From Rotaria sp. Silwood1 (taxonomy: Eukaryota; Rotifera; Eurotatoria; Philodinida; Philodinidae): a stretch of DNA of 64,000 nt. The stretch spans positions 1,240,613 to 1,304,612 of the forward strand of contig CAJNOP010000033.1 in assembly GCA_905250075.1 (NCBI GenBank). The letters run 5' to 3'. Shown here one piece after another: positions 1 to 13,400 of this stretch. Within the stretch, counting starts at the first letter, position 1; the number at the start of each line of letters is the position of its first letter. A program made the position numbers and the translations under genes. The notes under the pieces are model-generated. The model saw only the letters and a list, made by a program, of their open reading frames with translations. It was not told where the DNA came from and searched no databases.

Positions 1-3000
1 ATGCCAAAATTACAAGCAAAATTAAAAGTTTTTAAAGGTAAAAATTTTTGTTGTTGATCATTAGTTAATTATTTTATATTGTAATATTTCTATAGGATTT
101 TCATTACTTAAAGAAAATAATCTTACAGATTTACCATGTGCTGTTGTTGCTTGCTATATGGATACTCTTCAACCAAGAATTCCTGGTAAAAATTTTTAAT
201 CGTTCTTTTTAAAATTTATATTTGATATTTTGCGTATTTTTTTAGCATTGGCTGTTGCATCTGGTTCAGCAGTTTTTCTTTTTAAATCACTTCGTCCTTA
301 TTATAAATTTGTATTACCTCAATTAGACATAGCTCAAGTAGAAAGAGATGTTTGGCTTAAAGCTCGAGAGGTGTGTTATTTTAAATCGGAATGAATATTG
401 ATAAATTATTTTTTTGAAATAGAAACCGAAAGATAAAATTGATAAAAAAAAAAAACGAAAGAAAGATATTTTAATTTTTTAAAATATTTTTTTTAAAGGG
501 TAATATTGATATTCAAGCAATGCATGATGTTCTTAGTGATCTTCATCGTGGTGGCACCACTACTTTAACACATCGATCACTCATGTAAAACTAATCTATG
601 TCATAAAAGTCTTGGCACAAAATATTTGCTCATTTTGCGGTCACTAAAAGACAACTGGTTAGAATTAGAATGTTTCTATTTTTTTGAATATTTCTTAAGA
701 TTCGCCTTCTTTAAAAGTTTCCGATTTGATTAAGCTGCCGATTATTTTTTCTATAGAAGGCAAGTAGTTCTTAGAAAAATCATATTTTCAAATTTTGCGC
801 ATGTAGAGAACCTCTATAGGACTAGCTTCCATAAACAAACTTCACAAGTTTGGTTTGAAAGCTTCATATCTCGAACAGAATTTATTCAAAACTTGTGAAT
901 TTTTATATGACAGCTAATCTAAGACCGCTGGGGAAAAGTTCGGTAGGGTACGTGGAAACTATCCGAACTAATACCTGCGGTTTGATCTTATGTTGGGCTT
1001 TCAAAGAGGTCTTAGTAAGAATAGAAAATTTAACCTAAAAATTTGTCCGAAGATAGGTATAGTGACCTTTAGAATATTCTGAAAATTTCATCTGAAAAAA
1101 ATGCTCCTTTCTCAAGATATTAAATTGCAAACTAAATTCGATTGTTATGGCAACCGACCATTTTTGTTTGGAAACTTAATATGTCGAAGAAGGAATATTG
1201 TTTTCGGCTGAAACTTTCTGGAGTTTTTCTACAGTCATCATGCCTATCTATAGTCAAAAATTCAGTAAAACAATCAGAACTCAGTTTCAGATATCCATGC
1301 GGACGACCTATTTTAGAATTTTTATCCGAACACTATGCAGCAAAAAAAACACATTGAAAATAGAAAGAGCTAGCTGAAAAGATTCTCTCGTGATCCATAA
1401 AAATCTGTTTCACATTTTGAATTTGATAGGTTTTCATTAGAATACAAAATCGACTGAAACAGCATTTCCCACAACCATTATCTTGACACAATCTGATGAT
1501 TGGTTGCAAATTTGAGTCTTGAAGAAAATTCTGAACACATATGAAAATGAGCAAAAAAAACTCTGATTCTAACTAACTGCTTCTGACTGTAACAAACTGT
1601 GTTTAAGAGAATATTTTGTGCCATGACTTTCTCATCACAAGTTAATTTATTTTTTGATGAAATTCAAGGTTTTTACAAATATCAAACAATAATGAAGCAC
1701 ATCAATTCGTTGAGCATTATAAAAATATGGAATTAAAGCAGCAGGTAGATAAAGAGAAAAATATTTTTCGCACTAAAAAAAAAATAATATTTTTCCTTTC
1801 AAGAGTTGTATAACATGTATGAAAAAATTAAATAAAAACTCAGCAGATGAAGATGCACTTAATTGTCTTGTTATTGGTACTGAGGATCAACATATTTATA
1901 TAATTGAATCTGAAGCATTTACAATACTTGCTACAGTATGATACAAACAACGAAATCTTTCAAATATCATTAAAAAACAACAATTTTTCTTTTCGTATAA
2001 CTGTAGATGAATTGTCCTGCAACCCCATCATTTCTTGATGTATCCGGTGTTTATGACGTTGAATTTCGAATATTAGCTGCTTGTCGTAATGGATATATAT
2101 ATTTATTTCGAAGGTAAAAATTATTGAAATTAAATTTAATTAAAAGATAACAAATAAATATATGTTTTAGAGGTAGTCCACAACCACGAAATGCAATTTA
2201 TTTAAATTCAATAGCTGTTGGTCTTGAACGTTTTGGTAAAAATATAATTGTCGGTTGTATGGATTCATCATTACATTGTTATACAACAAAAGTATGAAAA
2301 ATAAAATTTTATAAAATTCATCATTGGAAAAAATGAAATTTCTTTTTTTTTTTCAAAAGGGTAAACGTTATTGGAAACATGTATTACCAGCTCAAATAAC
2401 TGCAATGTGTCAAATTGATTATCGTCCAAAAGGTTTTCAAGCTGTAGCTGTTGCATTAGCAAATAATGAAATACATTTATATAAAGATAAATTTCTTGTG
2501 GATGTTATTCAAATTGAAGAAAATGTTTATGCTATGAAATTTGGACGATTAGGACGAGAAGATGCAACATTAGTGATGGTTACCAAAAGTAAATAATTTC
2601 AATTTTTAGAAAAAATTTTTAATTATTTTTTTCATTAAATGAACAAGAGCAGAGATTATCATTTTTGTTTTTGATTCTGATCTCATAAAATTGCGATTGA
2701 AATTATTCAAAGACTTTTACGGTTCGATGAATGATATGATTGTTAGAGATAAGCATAAGTTGATCGTTTTAATTCGTTTTCATCTTCTTGTCAAATGAGC
2801 CAACAAATAGTAACTGAAAATTTTCTCCAACATATTTTTTTTTGTATAAAGATAGCCAATAGATGAAATCTTCCATACAAAGTGAAATTATGATTTTTAA
2901 ATGCAAAAACGTTTGAAGTCTAAATTTTGAGAAAATGCTTCATAGAATTTATCAACGGAATTATATTGTTAAATAAAATTTTGTTCTGAACATTAAATTA

Positions 3001-3822
3001 TTTTTTCTTTATCTGGATTTAGATGGTGGACTTGTAATAAAAATTCTAAAACGTACAGCAGTCTTTGAAGAAAACGATATTCTCCATGGTCCACCAAAAG
3101 AACAACAAGTTAAAATAGATGTACCAAAACGAACAAAACTCTACGTTGATCAAACATTACGTGAAAAAGAACAAGCAGAAAGTAAAATTAAATAATATTA
3201 AATTAAAAAAAAAACTATCCATGTCTTTTTTAAGATATGTATCGAATTTTTCAACAAGATTTAATTCGTTTAAAATTATTAACCGGTAAAGAATTTCTTA
3301 AATCAGTTGAAGCTGGTTTAAATCCAGTTGCTAAAACAAAAACAGAGGCTATACGAATAAATGCTGAAGTACATGGTCTTGGTCCACGTTTTAGATTAAC
3401 TGTTAAACTTCAAAATACATCATCAACATCATTATTACCAGTCATTGATCTATTTCTATCATTTACATATGATGAGAATATTTATAATCTTAATCCAAAC
3501 TATATCGAGGTTAGATAGAGTTCTCTTGAGAAAAAAATAATGAGTACTTGGCAAAAATAAATATCAAAATTGCTTTTTCTTTCTTCTCTTTTTTAGATTC
3601 CAATTCTTATCAATGGCATTGAATATGGTTTTTGTTCATTTGTTACTTGTGTTACAGATAAAGCTATATCGGATATAATTAAAGTAATAAATCATTTCCT
3701 GCATGAGATGAATTTGACATTTTTATTGTTAATAGGTATTTGTTTGTCGACGAGATTCAACTGCACCATTAATATCTGCAGTTATCAATATGCCAGTTGC
3801 TGAACCAAATATTTCGATATAA
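1..3822 (+). CDS. BBS1: BBSome subunit BBS1 (5' partial)
   Basis: BBS1 is a beta-propeller subunit of the BBSome, the coat complex that moves membrane proteins in and out of cilia; ARL6-GTP is known to recruit it through this propeller. Thirteen exons: 1-37, 96-185, 246-370, 499-584, 1669-1744, 1804-1935, 2007-2113, 2171-2291, 2360-2588, 3023-3181, 3235-3509, 3597-3683, 3736-3822, together 537 codons with stop. Conserved blocks run in BBS1 order: [73 protein letters not shown], then the C-terminal GAE region ([25 protein letters not shown]). Human BBS1 is about 593 residues, so roughly 55-60 N-terminal residues lie left of the window. The ATG at base 1 aligns inside the propeller and is not the start. 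The fourth intron visible here (585-1668) is enlarged by an inverted-repeat element. Identity is secure. Confidence 0.95.
591..1638. mobile_element. Long-TIR non-autonomous DNA element in a BBS1 intron
   Basis: The left end (AAAGTCTTGGCACAAAATAT, from about 596) and the inverted right end (AAAGTCATGGCACAAAATAT, ending about 1634) match closely. Similarity continues inward with divergence for roughly 70-110 bp (GGTTAGAATTAGA against AGTTAGAATCAGA). TCAT flanks both ends and could be a short target duplication, but that is weak. The element makes up nearly all of a 1,084-bp intron whose neighbours are 60-130 bp. There is no transposase-like ORF. An internal block (TTTTCGGCTGAAA) recurs in an AHI1 intron near 11,890, which suggests a dispersed family. 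Confidence 0.7.
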
Positions 3823-4828
3823 TTTTTTTTCTCTTTTGTGATTTAATAAAATAAAAGAAATAAATGAGATTTTTAGTAAACGAACTTGCAATTGACTAGG
3901 CAGGAAATTGTTTTTGTAAGGAAATCACAATTGGATTTTCGATGAGGTCATCATCATTTCCTCTCTTTTTTTTGTGTGTGTTCATCGCTAACACCATCAT
4001 CAATGCTCAAAAAATAATGAACATAACACATAGCTTAGAAAAAAAACTTTTTTGCATGTCTATTCGCTTTTTATAAGCAAGTAGAGATAATAGAAATGTT
4101 CTATGAAGACATCCTTCCATTGATTCAATAGAAATGTTATTCTAACAGATTAAAATATAAGCAAAAAAAAGAATTTTTATACTTCCAAAGAAGTGTGTGT
4201 AAGTGTGTCAATGTGTGAAACCTCGACCTATTGAACATATAAGCAAATATATAAATAATGTCTGAGTGTTTGTGTGTATGTGTGCATTCAGTTTCCGATG
4301 ATACATCTAAAAGAACATTCGTAGCTTTGGGCAATTTTCTTTGTTGACAACGATCTTTGATTACAGACATTTTCATCTATTAATCAATACCTGATTGATA
4401 AAAAAGGAAGCATAATTCTAACTAAGTTTATATTAAATACACAAATTTGTACTTTTGCAATTCTCTTGGCTCTTTTGTTGCTATGATTTTTTCTCTCTCA
4501 CTGTATGTCTCTCCTTATTACCATCGTTCTTGTCTTTTCTCATGATGAAGACTGAAGAAGAGAACGAAGGCAAAAAGGAAACAAATAGATGGCAAAGTCG
4601 TCACACACAGACGACTGTTGAAATGATCCACAATCAGAAGTGACACACTTAAAAAATACATTTTTTCCTCTATCCATTAGAGAGATCGTCTCTCTCTCTC
4701 TATCGCTCTCTTTTCCTTCTTTTGTCGTTATTATTGTTATTATTATTACATTGTTCGATTATTTATCTAAGTTCGGTTCAAACCATATTCGACGTCTATC
4801 GTCTATTGTTGTGTTACTAATAAGAATA
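3823..4828. other. Spacer between BBS1 and innexin
   Basis: No convincing coding sequence. It holds T-rich and TG-rich stretches (TGTGTGTAAGTGTGTC near 4192) and a CT microsatellite at about 4684-4712. Presumably it contains the BBS1 3' end and the innexin promoter, but I see no clear TATA box. Confidence 0.5.
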
Positions 4829-6627
4829 ATGACTGAAGTTGTTCATCGTATAACAGAACTTACACATTTACGTATTTCATGGTTCGGTTGTTCTGATGAT
4901 GATGCATCGAATCGTCTTAATCACCGTCATACTGTTTTTATGTTACTTATTTTTTCAGCTATTCTTACTTCACGTTTATTTATATCTGATTTAATTATTT
5001 GTTGGACACCTGGTGAATTTACAGGTAAATATTATCATATTTTATTCATAACTTAATTAAACGAAATTACACTATCAAATGAAGTCTACTATTGTACTCA
5101 TTGATTGACAGATTAATTAAATTAAAGTGATAAGAACTCATATGCTCTTCTTTCTATTAATCATGTGCATGTCCAAAAATATATAAGCACAAGAATTACA
5201 CTATTCATAAAAGAGCAATGTATGACGATCTTGACACACAGATAATTTATGAATATTATCCTCATCAGAATGATAGGGGTATGAGTTGACATGACATTTA
5301 CTGGCATATGTATCTGTTTATGTAATCGACAAATCGCATCAAGAAAAAATAAAAAGAACAGTATATTAAAGTTTTTTTTTTTATTCGTTTTCAGGTAATT
5401 TTGTGTCATACACTCGACAGTATTGTTATGTAACAAATACTTATTATATATCAATGAATGAAACTATTCCAACATTAAGTAATTCTCATATGCGACGTCG
5501 ACGTTCAATTTATTATTATCAATGGTTACCTATATTACTTGCATTTCAATCATTATTATTTCTTATTCCACGTTTAATTTGGAGTAATTTTAATTCTCGA
5601 TGTGGAATTAGTGTTCAACATTGTTTATCACCAAAATTTGATTATCGTACAAATCGTTATAAAGTTCATCATATAACAACAATGCTTAATTTATTAGCAC
5701 GTGCTAAAAATTATGATTTTAATCGTATGACATCAAATGATACAAAAGGTTCATTAAATTCAAATAGTTTATCATCAAATCGAGCAGGTTTATTTCAATT
5801 TTTAAATATATTTTGTATTCCATTTATATTTTATAATACGAATTCTTTTCGTGGTTATTATCTAGTTAATTTATTTATTATGGTTAAAATACTTTTTCTT
5901 ATTAATTCGTCATTACAATTATTTTTTTTAAATACATTATTAACGAAGAATTCCATTTTTTATGGTCTTGAAGTGCTTGAAAATTTTCGTCGTGGTGAAT
6001 ATGTTATCGGTACAAAAATATTTCCATTGAGTGTTTATTGTGATTTTAATATTGTTAAAATTGGTCAACCGACACTTTATACAGTAAAAAAAAATTGTTT
6101 TTTGTTTTTCTGAACAAAGAATTAGTTGCGTTCTTTTTCTTTTTTAGGTACAATGTTTATTACCGATGAATGTATTCAATGAAAAGATTTTTACTATTAT
6201 TTGGTTTTGGTTACTTTTTTTAACAATAGCAAATTTTAAAAGTGTTTTATTAACAATAATTCGTAGTAGTTTTCGACATTTTAATTATGCTTATATAGCA
6301 AATTATTTAAATTTATATTCAAAAAAAGAACGTTTTAAACGACAATTACTTGTTAAACGTTTTATATTTGATTATTTATCAGGTGATGGTGTTCTAATAT
6401 TAAGATTAATATCAGAAAATATAAGTGATTTATTAACAAGTGAAGTTGTCAATGAACTTTGGAATGAATATAAAAAACTTTCAAATTTATCAACAAGAAA
6501 TCGTGAAAAATATCTTTCAAATCAACAATTAAAAACTCTTCAAGTAACAACAACAAGTCAAACTCCAGCAGATATAACGACAACAACAACAACACGAGAT
6601 ATTCATTATCGTTATTCGTTTAGATAG
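4829..6627 (+). CDS. Innexin gap-junction subunit
   Basis: Innexins are four-helix proteins that oligomerise into gap junctions or hemichannels in invertebrate plasma membranes. Three exons: 4829-5024, 5395-6083, 6148-6627, giving 454 residues. Family signatures are plain: TM1 after a short cytosolic N-terminus (about residues 34-56), the extracellular loop with CWTPGEFTG and YCYVTNTYYI, the diagnostic YYQWLP at the start of TM2 with IPRLIW at its end, TM3, a second loop containing YCDFN and QCLLPMNVFNEKIF, and TM4 (FWLLFLTIANF). The C-terminus is a cytosolic tail ending in a Thr-rich run. The ATG at 4829 gives the normal short N-terminus. The first splice interrupts FTG. Innexin membership is secure; which paralogue it is cannot be told. 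Confidence 0.93.
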
Positions 6628-8485
6628 AAAGAATATTCTAACAAAATGAATCTCAAAATCGAATAAGCGAAATGCTTGTCACTATGAAGAGAATACAATG
6701 ATGATATTAATTGAATAGAATGGAAGGAAAAACTTACTGATGCGTGCCTCAATCAGCACTTTGTTCACATCACAAGAGACACTCTATCATGATAATAATA
6801 ATAATTATTTTCATGTGAAAGATGAAGAGAGACAACAACTAAGTAACAAGCCATTAAGAGCAAAAAAAGAAAAAGACATTACATTGATTAACCTCATGTT
6901 TTATGACAAGTATTTGATTGAGAAATTTTGCCGGAAGGATGTTTTATCTTAATATACATAGATGTCTTTTCTTCCTGATAATGAATCATAGTTTTTCAAT
7001 ATTCATTCGAGTTACTATAATAATAAACCAAATTATAAGTATATTCATTGTATATTGGTTTTTGATAATATGATTAAATAAAAAAAAAATGTCAATTGAA
7101 ACAGAAACAAAAGCAACGCAAAAAGGAATTCTTTATAATCATCACTTTTGAAGAAACTAATATTTGATATCTAAATACCAAAGATAACTCCATTCAGAAT
7201 AAAATGTCATGGTCTTCCATTATAGAAATTTGCATCACTCTTTCAATGGTGACTGTCTATTGTAAACCAGCTTTTTACTAACATTAGCTACAAAAATAAA
7301 GGTTTTTGAAAAACATTTTTGAGACTAAAATACGTACCATTAGTAAGTCATAATGAAATATTTCTAAACGTCGAAGCATTTTTGAATCAGGAATATGCCC
7401 ATCGTGTAGATTCTAATAAAAGGAATTGGGACTATTAGCCTATAGCTGCCGAGATACCATAGTCTCCTCAGAAACACTGTTTTGAAATTCAGCTTGAAAC
7501 TTTGCATAGAGACAAGCTCTAATGAGAATAGTTTATTGTAAAAGTTTCAGATTTTTCTATTGTATTCTTTCTGAAATAAGAATATGAGTAGTATGAATAA
7601 CATGCTTTTATTATAGCTGTTTCTTAGGATAGAAGCAATCAAAATATTTGAAAATTTTACACTAAACTATTCTCATTAAGGCATATCTCTATCCAAAATT
7701 TCAAGTCGAAATTCGAAATTCAGTTTTCCTAGTTTTCTGGAAAAGGATCACGGCATTCTGACTAAAAATAAAGTAGTATATCGGTAATAATCAGCTATTA
7801 GCTCGAAACGTTTTCATTAGAATTCTACATGGTACACATACTCTCGACTAAAAGATACTAAAATCCTTAAAAATCCTCTTGATTTTCGAAAAAAGATCTT
7901 TGAAAAGCCTGTGATCTTCTATCCCATCTTGTGAAACTTTCCTTATGGGTCACCCTCTGTTCTCAAGGAGTTTAAAATAACCTTCTAAGTTTGAATTCAT
8001 TGTTAAATATACAATACACTCAACGAAAAGTGATAGAATAAATCTTATTTCTTTCTTAGAATCAATGGTTTATTAAAGAATAAGAATTGATTTAGTATAA
8101 TCAATAGTTGAATAACACATATGTCAACATTTTTTTGTAACGAGATCAATGTCAAATATATTGTTGAAATTGTTCAAAACTGATTTCGAATATGAGCATG
8201 AGAGATCGCTAACCAACATTATGTTTATATTGTTGAATGTTTCTTATTTTGTTTTTAATTAAATCAAATGATTTCATTTTGAACTGGTTTCTCATAAATG
8301 AAAATCGAATACATATATTTTAATGAATAAAAAATTCCCGCTATTATCTTTATATTCTTCATTTACTAAATGTCAGTTTTTAGCTTAGTCTCTCACAATC
8401 AAATATTCATACTTAATTCACTTAATTTATCAACTCTAAAAAGCAAACATAACTTAAGTTTTATTCTCATTTAAATATCTCAATC
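6628..8485. repeat. Spacer with a palindromic repeat at 7490-7705
   Basis: No gene was found. Arms at about 7490-7575 and 7640-7705 are inverted copies of each other (AATGAGAATAGTTTATTGTA against the inverse of its partner, ACACTAAACTATTCTCATT). Closely similar palindromes occur at 40,635-40,855 and 54,640-54,790, so this is a dispersed foldback or MITE-like family. The rest is AT-rich, unassigned sequence. Confidence 0.55.
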
Positions 8486-9184
8486 ATGACAACAGCTATC
8501 TTTCTTTTAACATTATCATTCGCTTATATTCTTCTTGGTACATGTGCACAATTTACTATAGCCATATTTACATCTGATCCATTATTAAATTTACCTTGGC
8601 AATATTTTCCATTTTTTATAATTATACAAGCTATTTTTTTTTGTCTTTTTTTTATTAGGTATGATTGATTATTTATTTATTTTTCTTAATTGACTTCGAT
8701 ATTTCATGTATGATTAGTGGTTTTCGTCGAGATTCATTTGTATTTCTTTATCCATTTCTTTTAACATTATTTTTACATTTATGTTCAAATCTTTGGTATA
8801 TATTAAATATAATTCATTTACGAAAATATCAATCAATTGAAATTCAACAATTTTTTGATTATTGTTCAAAAGAAATATTAAATATGAATATTGAAACAAA
8901 ACAATGTACATGTATAAGAGATAATTATCATGATAAATATCTTGTTAATATGTCATGTATGAAAGTTAAATTATTAATTGAACTTATTCAATTAATGCCA
9001 TTTATTAGGTAAGATATATATGATTCTTTATTTTTTTTTCAATGAAATATTTTTTTTTATATTAAGTATTCTACTTGTTTTGGCTGATTTTTATACATTT
9101 ATATTAGTGGTATTTGTTTATATCTACGAAAAACGATCATTAATAGACTATTTACCAACACCAGATGAATATGATGTAGCCTAG
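8486..9184 (+). CDS. Four-helix membrane protein, unknown family
   Basis: Three exons, 8486-8658, 8718-9008 and 9067-9184, encode 193 residues. I do not recognise the family. Four hydrophobic segments are visible: one at the N-terminus (residues about 4-27), one at about 41-58, one at about 67-87 and one near 155-178. Between helices 3 and 4 there is a polar loop with CTCIRDNYHDKY. The short tail ends in DYLPTPDEYDVA. Both introns are under 60 nt, split a Ser codon after AG, and follow the same exon ending TTTATTAG. The size and topology would suit a tetraspan adaptor or channel subunit, but no signature (tetraspanin CCG, claudin W-GLW-C-C) is present. Confidence 0.65.
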
Positions 9185-9341
9185 ATAAAAAAGAAAAAGA
9201 GAAGCGAGAGAGAGAGAGAGAGAAAGAAATAAAAAAACAACAAGATAATTTTCTTTTTTATGAGTTTTAATTAAAAAGAGAAAAAGAAAAAAAAAAGATA
9301 ATCTGTATCGCCTACGAAATGAGCTTATGAATAACAATATG

Positions 9342-9350
9342 TATATAAAT
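9342..9350 (+). promoter_or_regulatory. Probable TATA box
   Basis: TATATAAAT lies 56-64 bp upstream of the ATG at 9406, a usual distance for a short 5' UTR. It is seen in sequence only; function is inferred. Confidence 0.4.
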
Positions 9351-9405
9351 CCATAGAGACATAGTTTGTTGTATTCTCATCATTTCTTCTTCTTCATATA
9401 GCAAA

Positions 9406-10335
9406 ATGATTTTGATTATGCATTGGTATTTTATCTTTACCGTTGTTCCACTTGTTCTATGTAACAGACCTATATCTACTATTACTACTGATCAAATTAT
9501 CGATACATTAATACGAGCTCTAAAATTTTTTTCATTACATACTAATCAAGTTAATCTGGATGCAGGCATTGGTACACGAATTGTTGCTGATCAATTAAAA
9601 CCTTATATATTATGTAAACAAGGAAGATCTGTAAAAAAACTTGTCGATTTAAGTGAATATGTTACTTGGCAAATAGTTCAATCTGTTCGTAATCGACAGC
9701 CGAATTATTATGCACAATTATCATTTCTTCTTATGCCGGGTACTTTTTCAAATATTGAACCTTTTCAATTTCATAGACACAAAGATCAAATCAATGCTGA
9801 AAACAAATGTTCTTCATCAGTATTTATTGAAAAAATTTCAGATCAATGTCTTCATGCATTAGGATTTGCTAAATGCAATGAAACCCACTCATGTATTAAG
9901 TTAATGAATGATCCATATGCATGCCGCTATTCCCTTACTCATCAAATTCTCTATTCAATAATTGCAAAAAAATCTTCATGCTATAATCAATATCGATTAT
10001 CACTGTTTGATAAATATCAAATGGTTTCAAGAATGTTCGATGAAAGTCAAGCTATTGCTAAGAAGAATTTTGTTGAATCTGATCGTGATTTATTTATGGA
10101 ACAAATTGCATTAGGTGGTCTTGTTGGATGGAATGAATTTTTTCAAAATATAAATTGGTTTAATGCAATAATTAGTTGGCAACATCCTATTGAAGGTTGT
10201 TATGGTAATGATACTGTTCATATGAATAAACGTGAAGAAATGCAAATGTTACATCAATGTCTTAGTCATCGAACAAGTGTAGCAATAGCAGCACTTTCAC
10301 AAATTCTTCGATATCTGTTGTCTAGAGACATCTAA
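9406..10335 (+). CDS. Secreted C16orf89-like protein (DUF4735)
   Basis: An intronless 309-residue protein with a signal peptide (IMHWYFIFTVVPLVLCN, cleavage near residue 20). The body resembles the C16orf89/DUF4735 family of secreted proteins of unknown function: an early block with VNLDAGIGTRIVADQL, then WFNAIISWQHPIEGCYG, and a C-terminal CLSHRTSVAIAALSQILRYL that corresponds to the family's GC..H.T.VAV.AL.GF. About ten cysteines suggest disulfides outside the cell. It sits between the four-helix protein (222 bp upstream) and AHI1 (131 bp downstream), all on one strand. The family call is from memory of the motif order; biochemical role is unknown. Confidence 0.68.
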   Translation: MILIMHWYFIFTVVPLVLCNRPISTITTDQIIDTLIRALKFFSLHTNQVNLDAGIGTRIVADQLKPYILCKQGRSVKKLVDLSEYVTWQIVQSVRNRQPNYYAQLSFLLMPGTFSNIEPFQFHRHKDQINAENKCSSSVFIEKISDQCLHALGFAKCNETHSCIKLMNDPYACRYSLTHQILYSIIAKKSSCYNQYRLSLFDKYQMVSRMFDESQAIAKKNFVESDRDLFMEQIALGGLVGWNEFFQNINWFNAIISWQHPIEGCYGNDTVHMNKREEMQMLHQCLSHRTSVAIAALSQILRYLLSRDI

Positions 10336-10466
10336 GATTGTAAAATAAAATAATAAAAAAAAGGAAAAGAACACATGTATGATGTTGCTAAGTAACGTTG
10401 TTCTATCGTTCATGTCGATGATGAGAAATAAAGAGTTTTTTGAAGGATTAAAGAAACAAAAGCTGA

Positions 10467-13400
10467 ATGATGAACAAGTCCGACTCGGTAAGAAACAAAC
10501 AAATGAAACAAGAATAAAATAAAAGTTTTTTTTTTTGCTTTTGCATCAATCCTTTTTTCTACCTTAGCATGACAGTGGTGTTGAATATAATAATCATAGT
10601 GAACGATTAATTAAAGGTGATCCAATTTCACAAGCACGACGTGCACGTCGTCAAAATCGAACAACTTCTGCAGCAACAAGTGCTGATGAAACAAGAATTG
10701 AAGGTTATTTCATAATTCAACAAAGCAAAAAAAAAAGAATTAAAACTATAGTTTTATCTTGAATGATTAATTTTTGTTTTTTTAGTTCCCGAAACTCATT
10801 TGCAACGACCAGCATCTCGTCGTAGACGAAAACCATCACCAAATGATTCTGTGGCACCTTCATTAAATAATTCAACAACGGTTACTGTTGAAAATGAAAC
10901 AAAACCTAGACGAAAAAAGAAAACATTTAAAATACGTGAAGGCGAAGGCATTGAAATGACTGTCAAAAAACGAAGTGATAGTCAAAAGAAAAAAAGACGA
11001 ACAAAATCAAAAGAATCACATTCAGATACAGAAGCAAGAATTGATCCAAATAAAGATAAAATACTTGGAATTTTTATTCATCGAACAGATCGTTTAAGAA
11101 CAGATCTTCGTCTTCGACATCCGTTTGTACGGGTTCATTTAATTGATCTTAATACAAGATCTTATGTGCGAAAAATTGATCCGTATGTTAAATTTAGAAT
11201 TTAATTTATCGAAAGTTGATCTTTTAATTTTTTAATATTTACTTTTCATTCTTTTTTAAAAAAAAAAGAGTATAAACATTATAAGAAAAATACTATTTTT
11301 ATTAAGTGCCTATAAAATGAAAAAAAACTTCAATTAACTTTTTTCTTTTCTTTTCTTATAGGACTCGTTCAGTACTTCACTATCATAATATAAATGATCA
11401 AACAAGTGATCATATTCAATCTATTTCAACTCATCCATATGATTTTAATGCTAATCGGTAAATATTTTCTTTTTGATTCTACGACAATTCGTCGCAGTTC
11501 TAAAAGATAAAATCGATCAAAAAATAATTGTTGAAGATTATAGAGGAGTAACTCACCGTTTCAGCTTATATTGAGTTCACGAGGGAATCGAAATAAGACT
11601 AAAAAGAAAACTTTAGAACGTTCGTATCCATGAGGACTCTGCAGTTGAGTTATAATGATTCTAGTAAATTTTAAATCCAGTTTTACGTATTCACTAGAAA
11701 TTCAAATAGTACAATTTCGATGTGAAACTTTGCTCATAGGTAGATCTAATGTTTATCGAAGTATCCCCAATGTTTTAGTCGAAATGAATGTTTCTTTGTC
11801 AAGATATTGGATTTTGAAGTAAATTTGATTTTTGTGACAAGGAAGTCTTTGTTGCAAATTTAATATTACCACAAAGGAACATTCTTTTCGGCTGAAAATT
11901 TCATGCTATTCTAGGAATCACTAGATCTATCAATAGACTGAATTTCAAGTCGAATTTTTATTGTTTGATTCTTTCATAAATACCTAAAAATGAGTTGAAA
12001 ATCCAGTAAAACAATAATAGCTCGGGTCCAAATGTCTTACACTTCGGATAGTTTTGTTGTGAGATAGGTCCAGAAAATAGTCAAGGATCTATTCGAGGAT
12101 AAGGATTGTGAAATACGTGTAAAAACACGATTTTACAAGAAAGTTTTCTAATTGAGCATGAAGTTCTCATATAAGAACAAGTGATAACTACTTTATAGAT
12201 CTTCCATAGTCTTGCATAATTTTCTCTTCTTTTGGAGTTGCTGTCTGCTGCGATTTTCAGTATTCGACAATGAGCACATTTTTTCGTCCTTTCGTAGCAT
12301 TTCCACAAATTTAAAATATGAATATTAACACTCAGTTACTGTTTAAGAGCGAGATCATATAAAAATATATTCTGCTAAGTAAATCTTCATTTTTTACATG
12401 CCATCCTCATTTTCACGCAGTGTTATGTCTGATTGAATTACAAGTTTGTAAATTAAGATTTCTGAAACATCCATTAGAGATCATGCTTCAGTTAAACATG
12501 CAATCCATTGTCACTTTTGCATTTTTTTTATTATTACTTATTTGAATAAATTTGTTTGATTAGCTCAACTATTCCATCATGGGAAGATATGCTTATAATC
12601 GATGAAGATTATTCGTATTTTACATCAGTTCAACAACAAAATGTTATTGTTTTCTTCGAGGTGAATTCAAGATTAAAATAGTTGAAATCTAGTTTTTCGT
12701 TTTTTTTAGATTCTTGAATATCTTCATAATCAACAAAATCTGAACGATCTATCCAATACATTTCCAATCGCGTGGGCATTTTTAAAAGTAAATCCAAAGA
12801 TATTCTGAATTCAACAATATTGTGAAAAGCAGAGATCGGCCAGGTTTTTAGAGACAGAGAGAGAGAGAGAGTTTATGATTTTTCTGATAAACAAAAAAAA
12901 AACAAATGAAATACTGGCAGATCATTTCTGAATACGTCTATATTAAAAATTTATTTATTAGATTGTTGGTATACGAAATACTCTTAATACAGAACGAATG
13001 GTTCGTTTACAACTTTGGCAACCATTTCAACAACAACATAGTTCAACATCATCAACACCAGATGTTTGTATAACAACAAACATAAGAAAACTGAATAAAA
13101 AGAAATAAATAATTTTTCTTTTAAGGTTGTCTTGTGGTATAATCATTCACATCGAGAAAAATATCCATCAACACTTTATGTTACAATAAAACCACTTAAT
13201 GCACGTGGTCATTATCATCCTGGTATACGATCAATTGTAGATGGTGATATTAAAGGAATGCGCGAACGATATGATCAATTAGCAAAAGAAATGGAAAAGT
13301 AAAAATAATTATTTTATTAAATAAAAAAAAAATTAAACTTTTTTCTTTTTTTTTCTTAAATAGTTCAAATCTTCTTGATCCATCTAATCATCCTATAGAT

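Noticed and set aside
1..3. ATG at base 1 as the BBS1 start
   Set aside because: The residues after it align about 55-60 positions into known BBS1 proteins, so the true start is left of the window.
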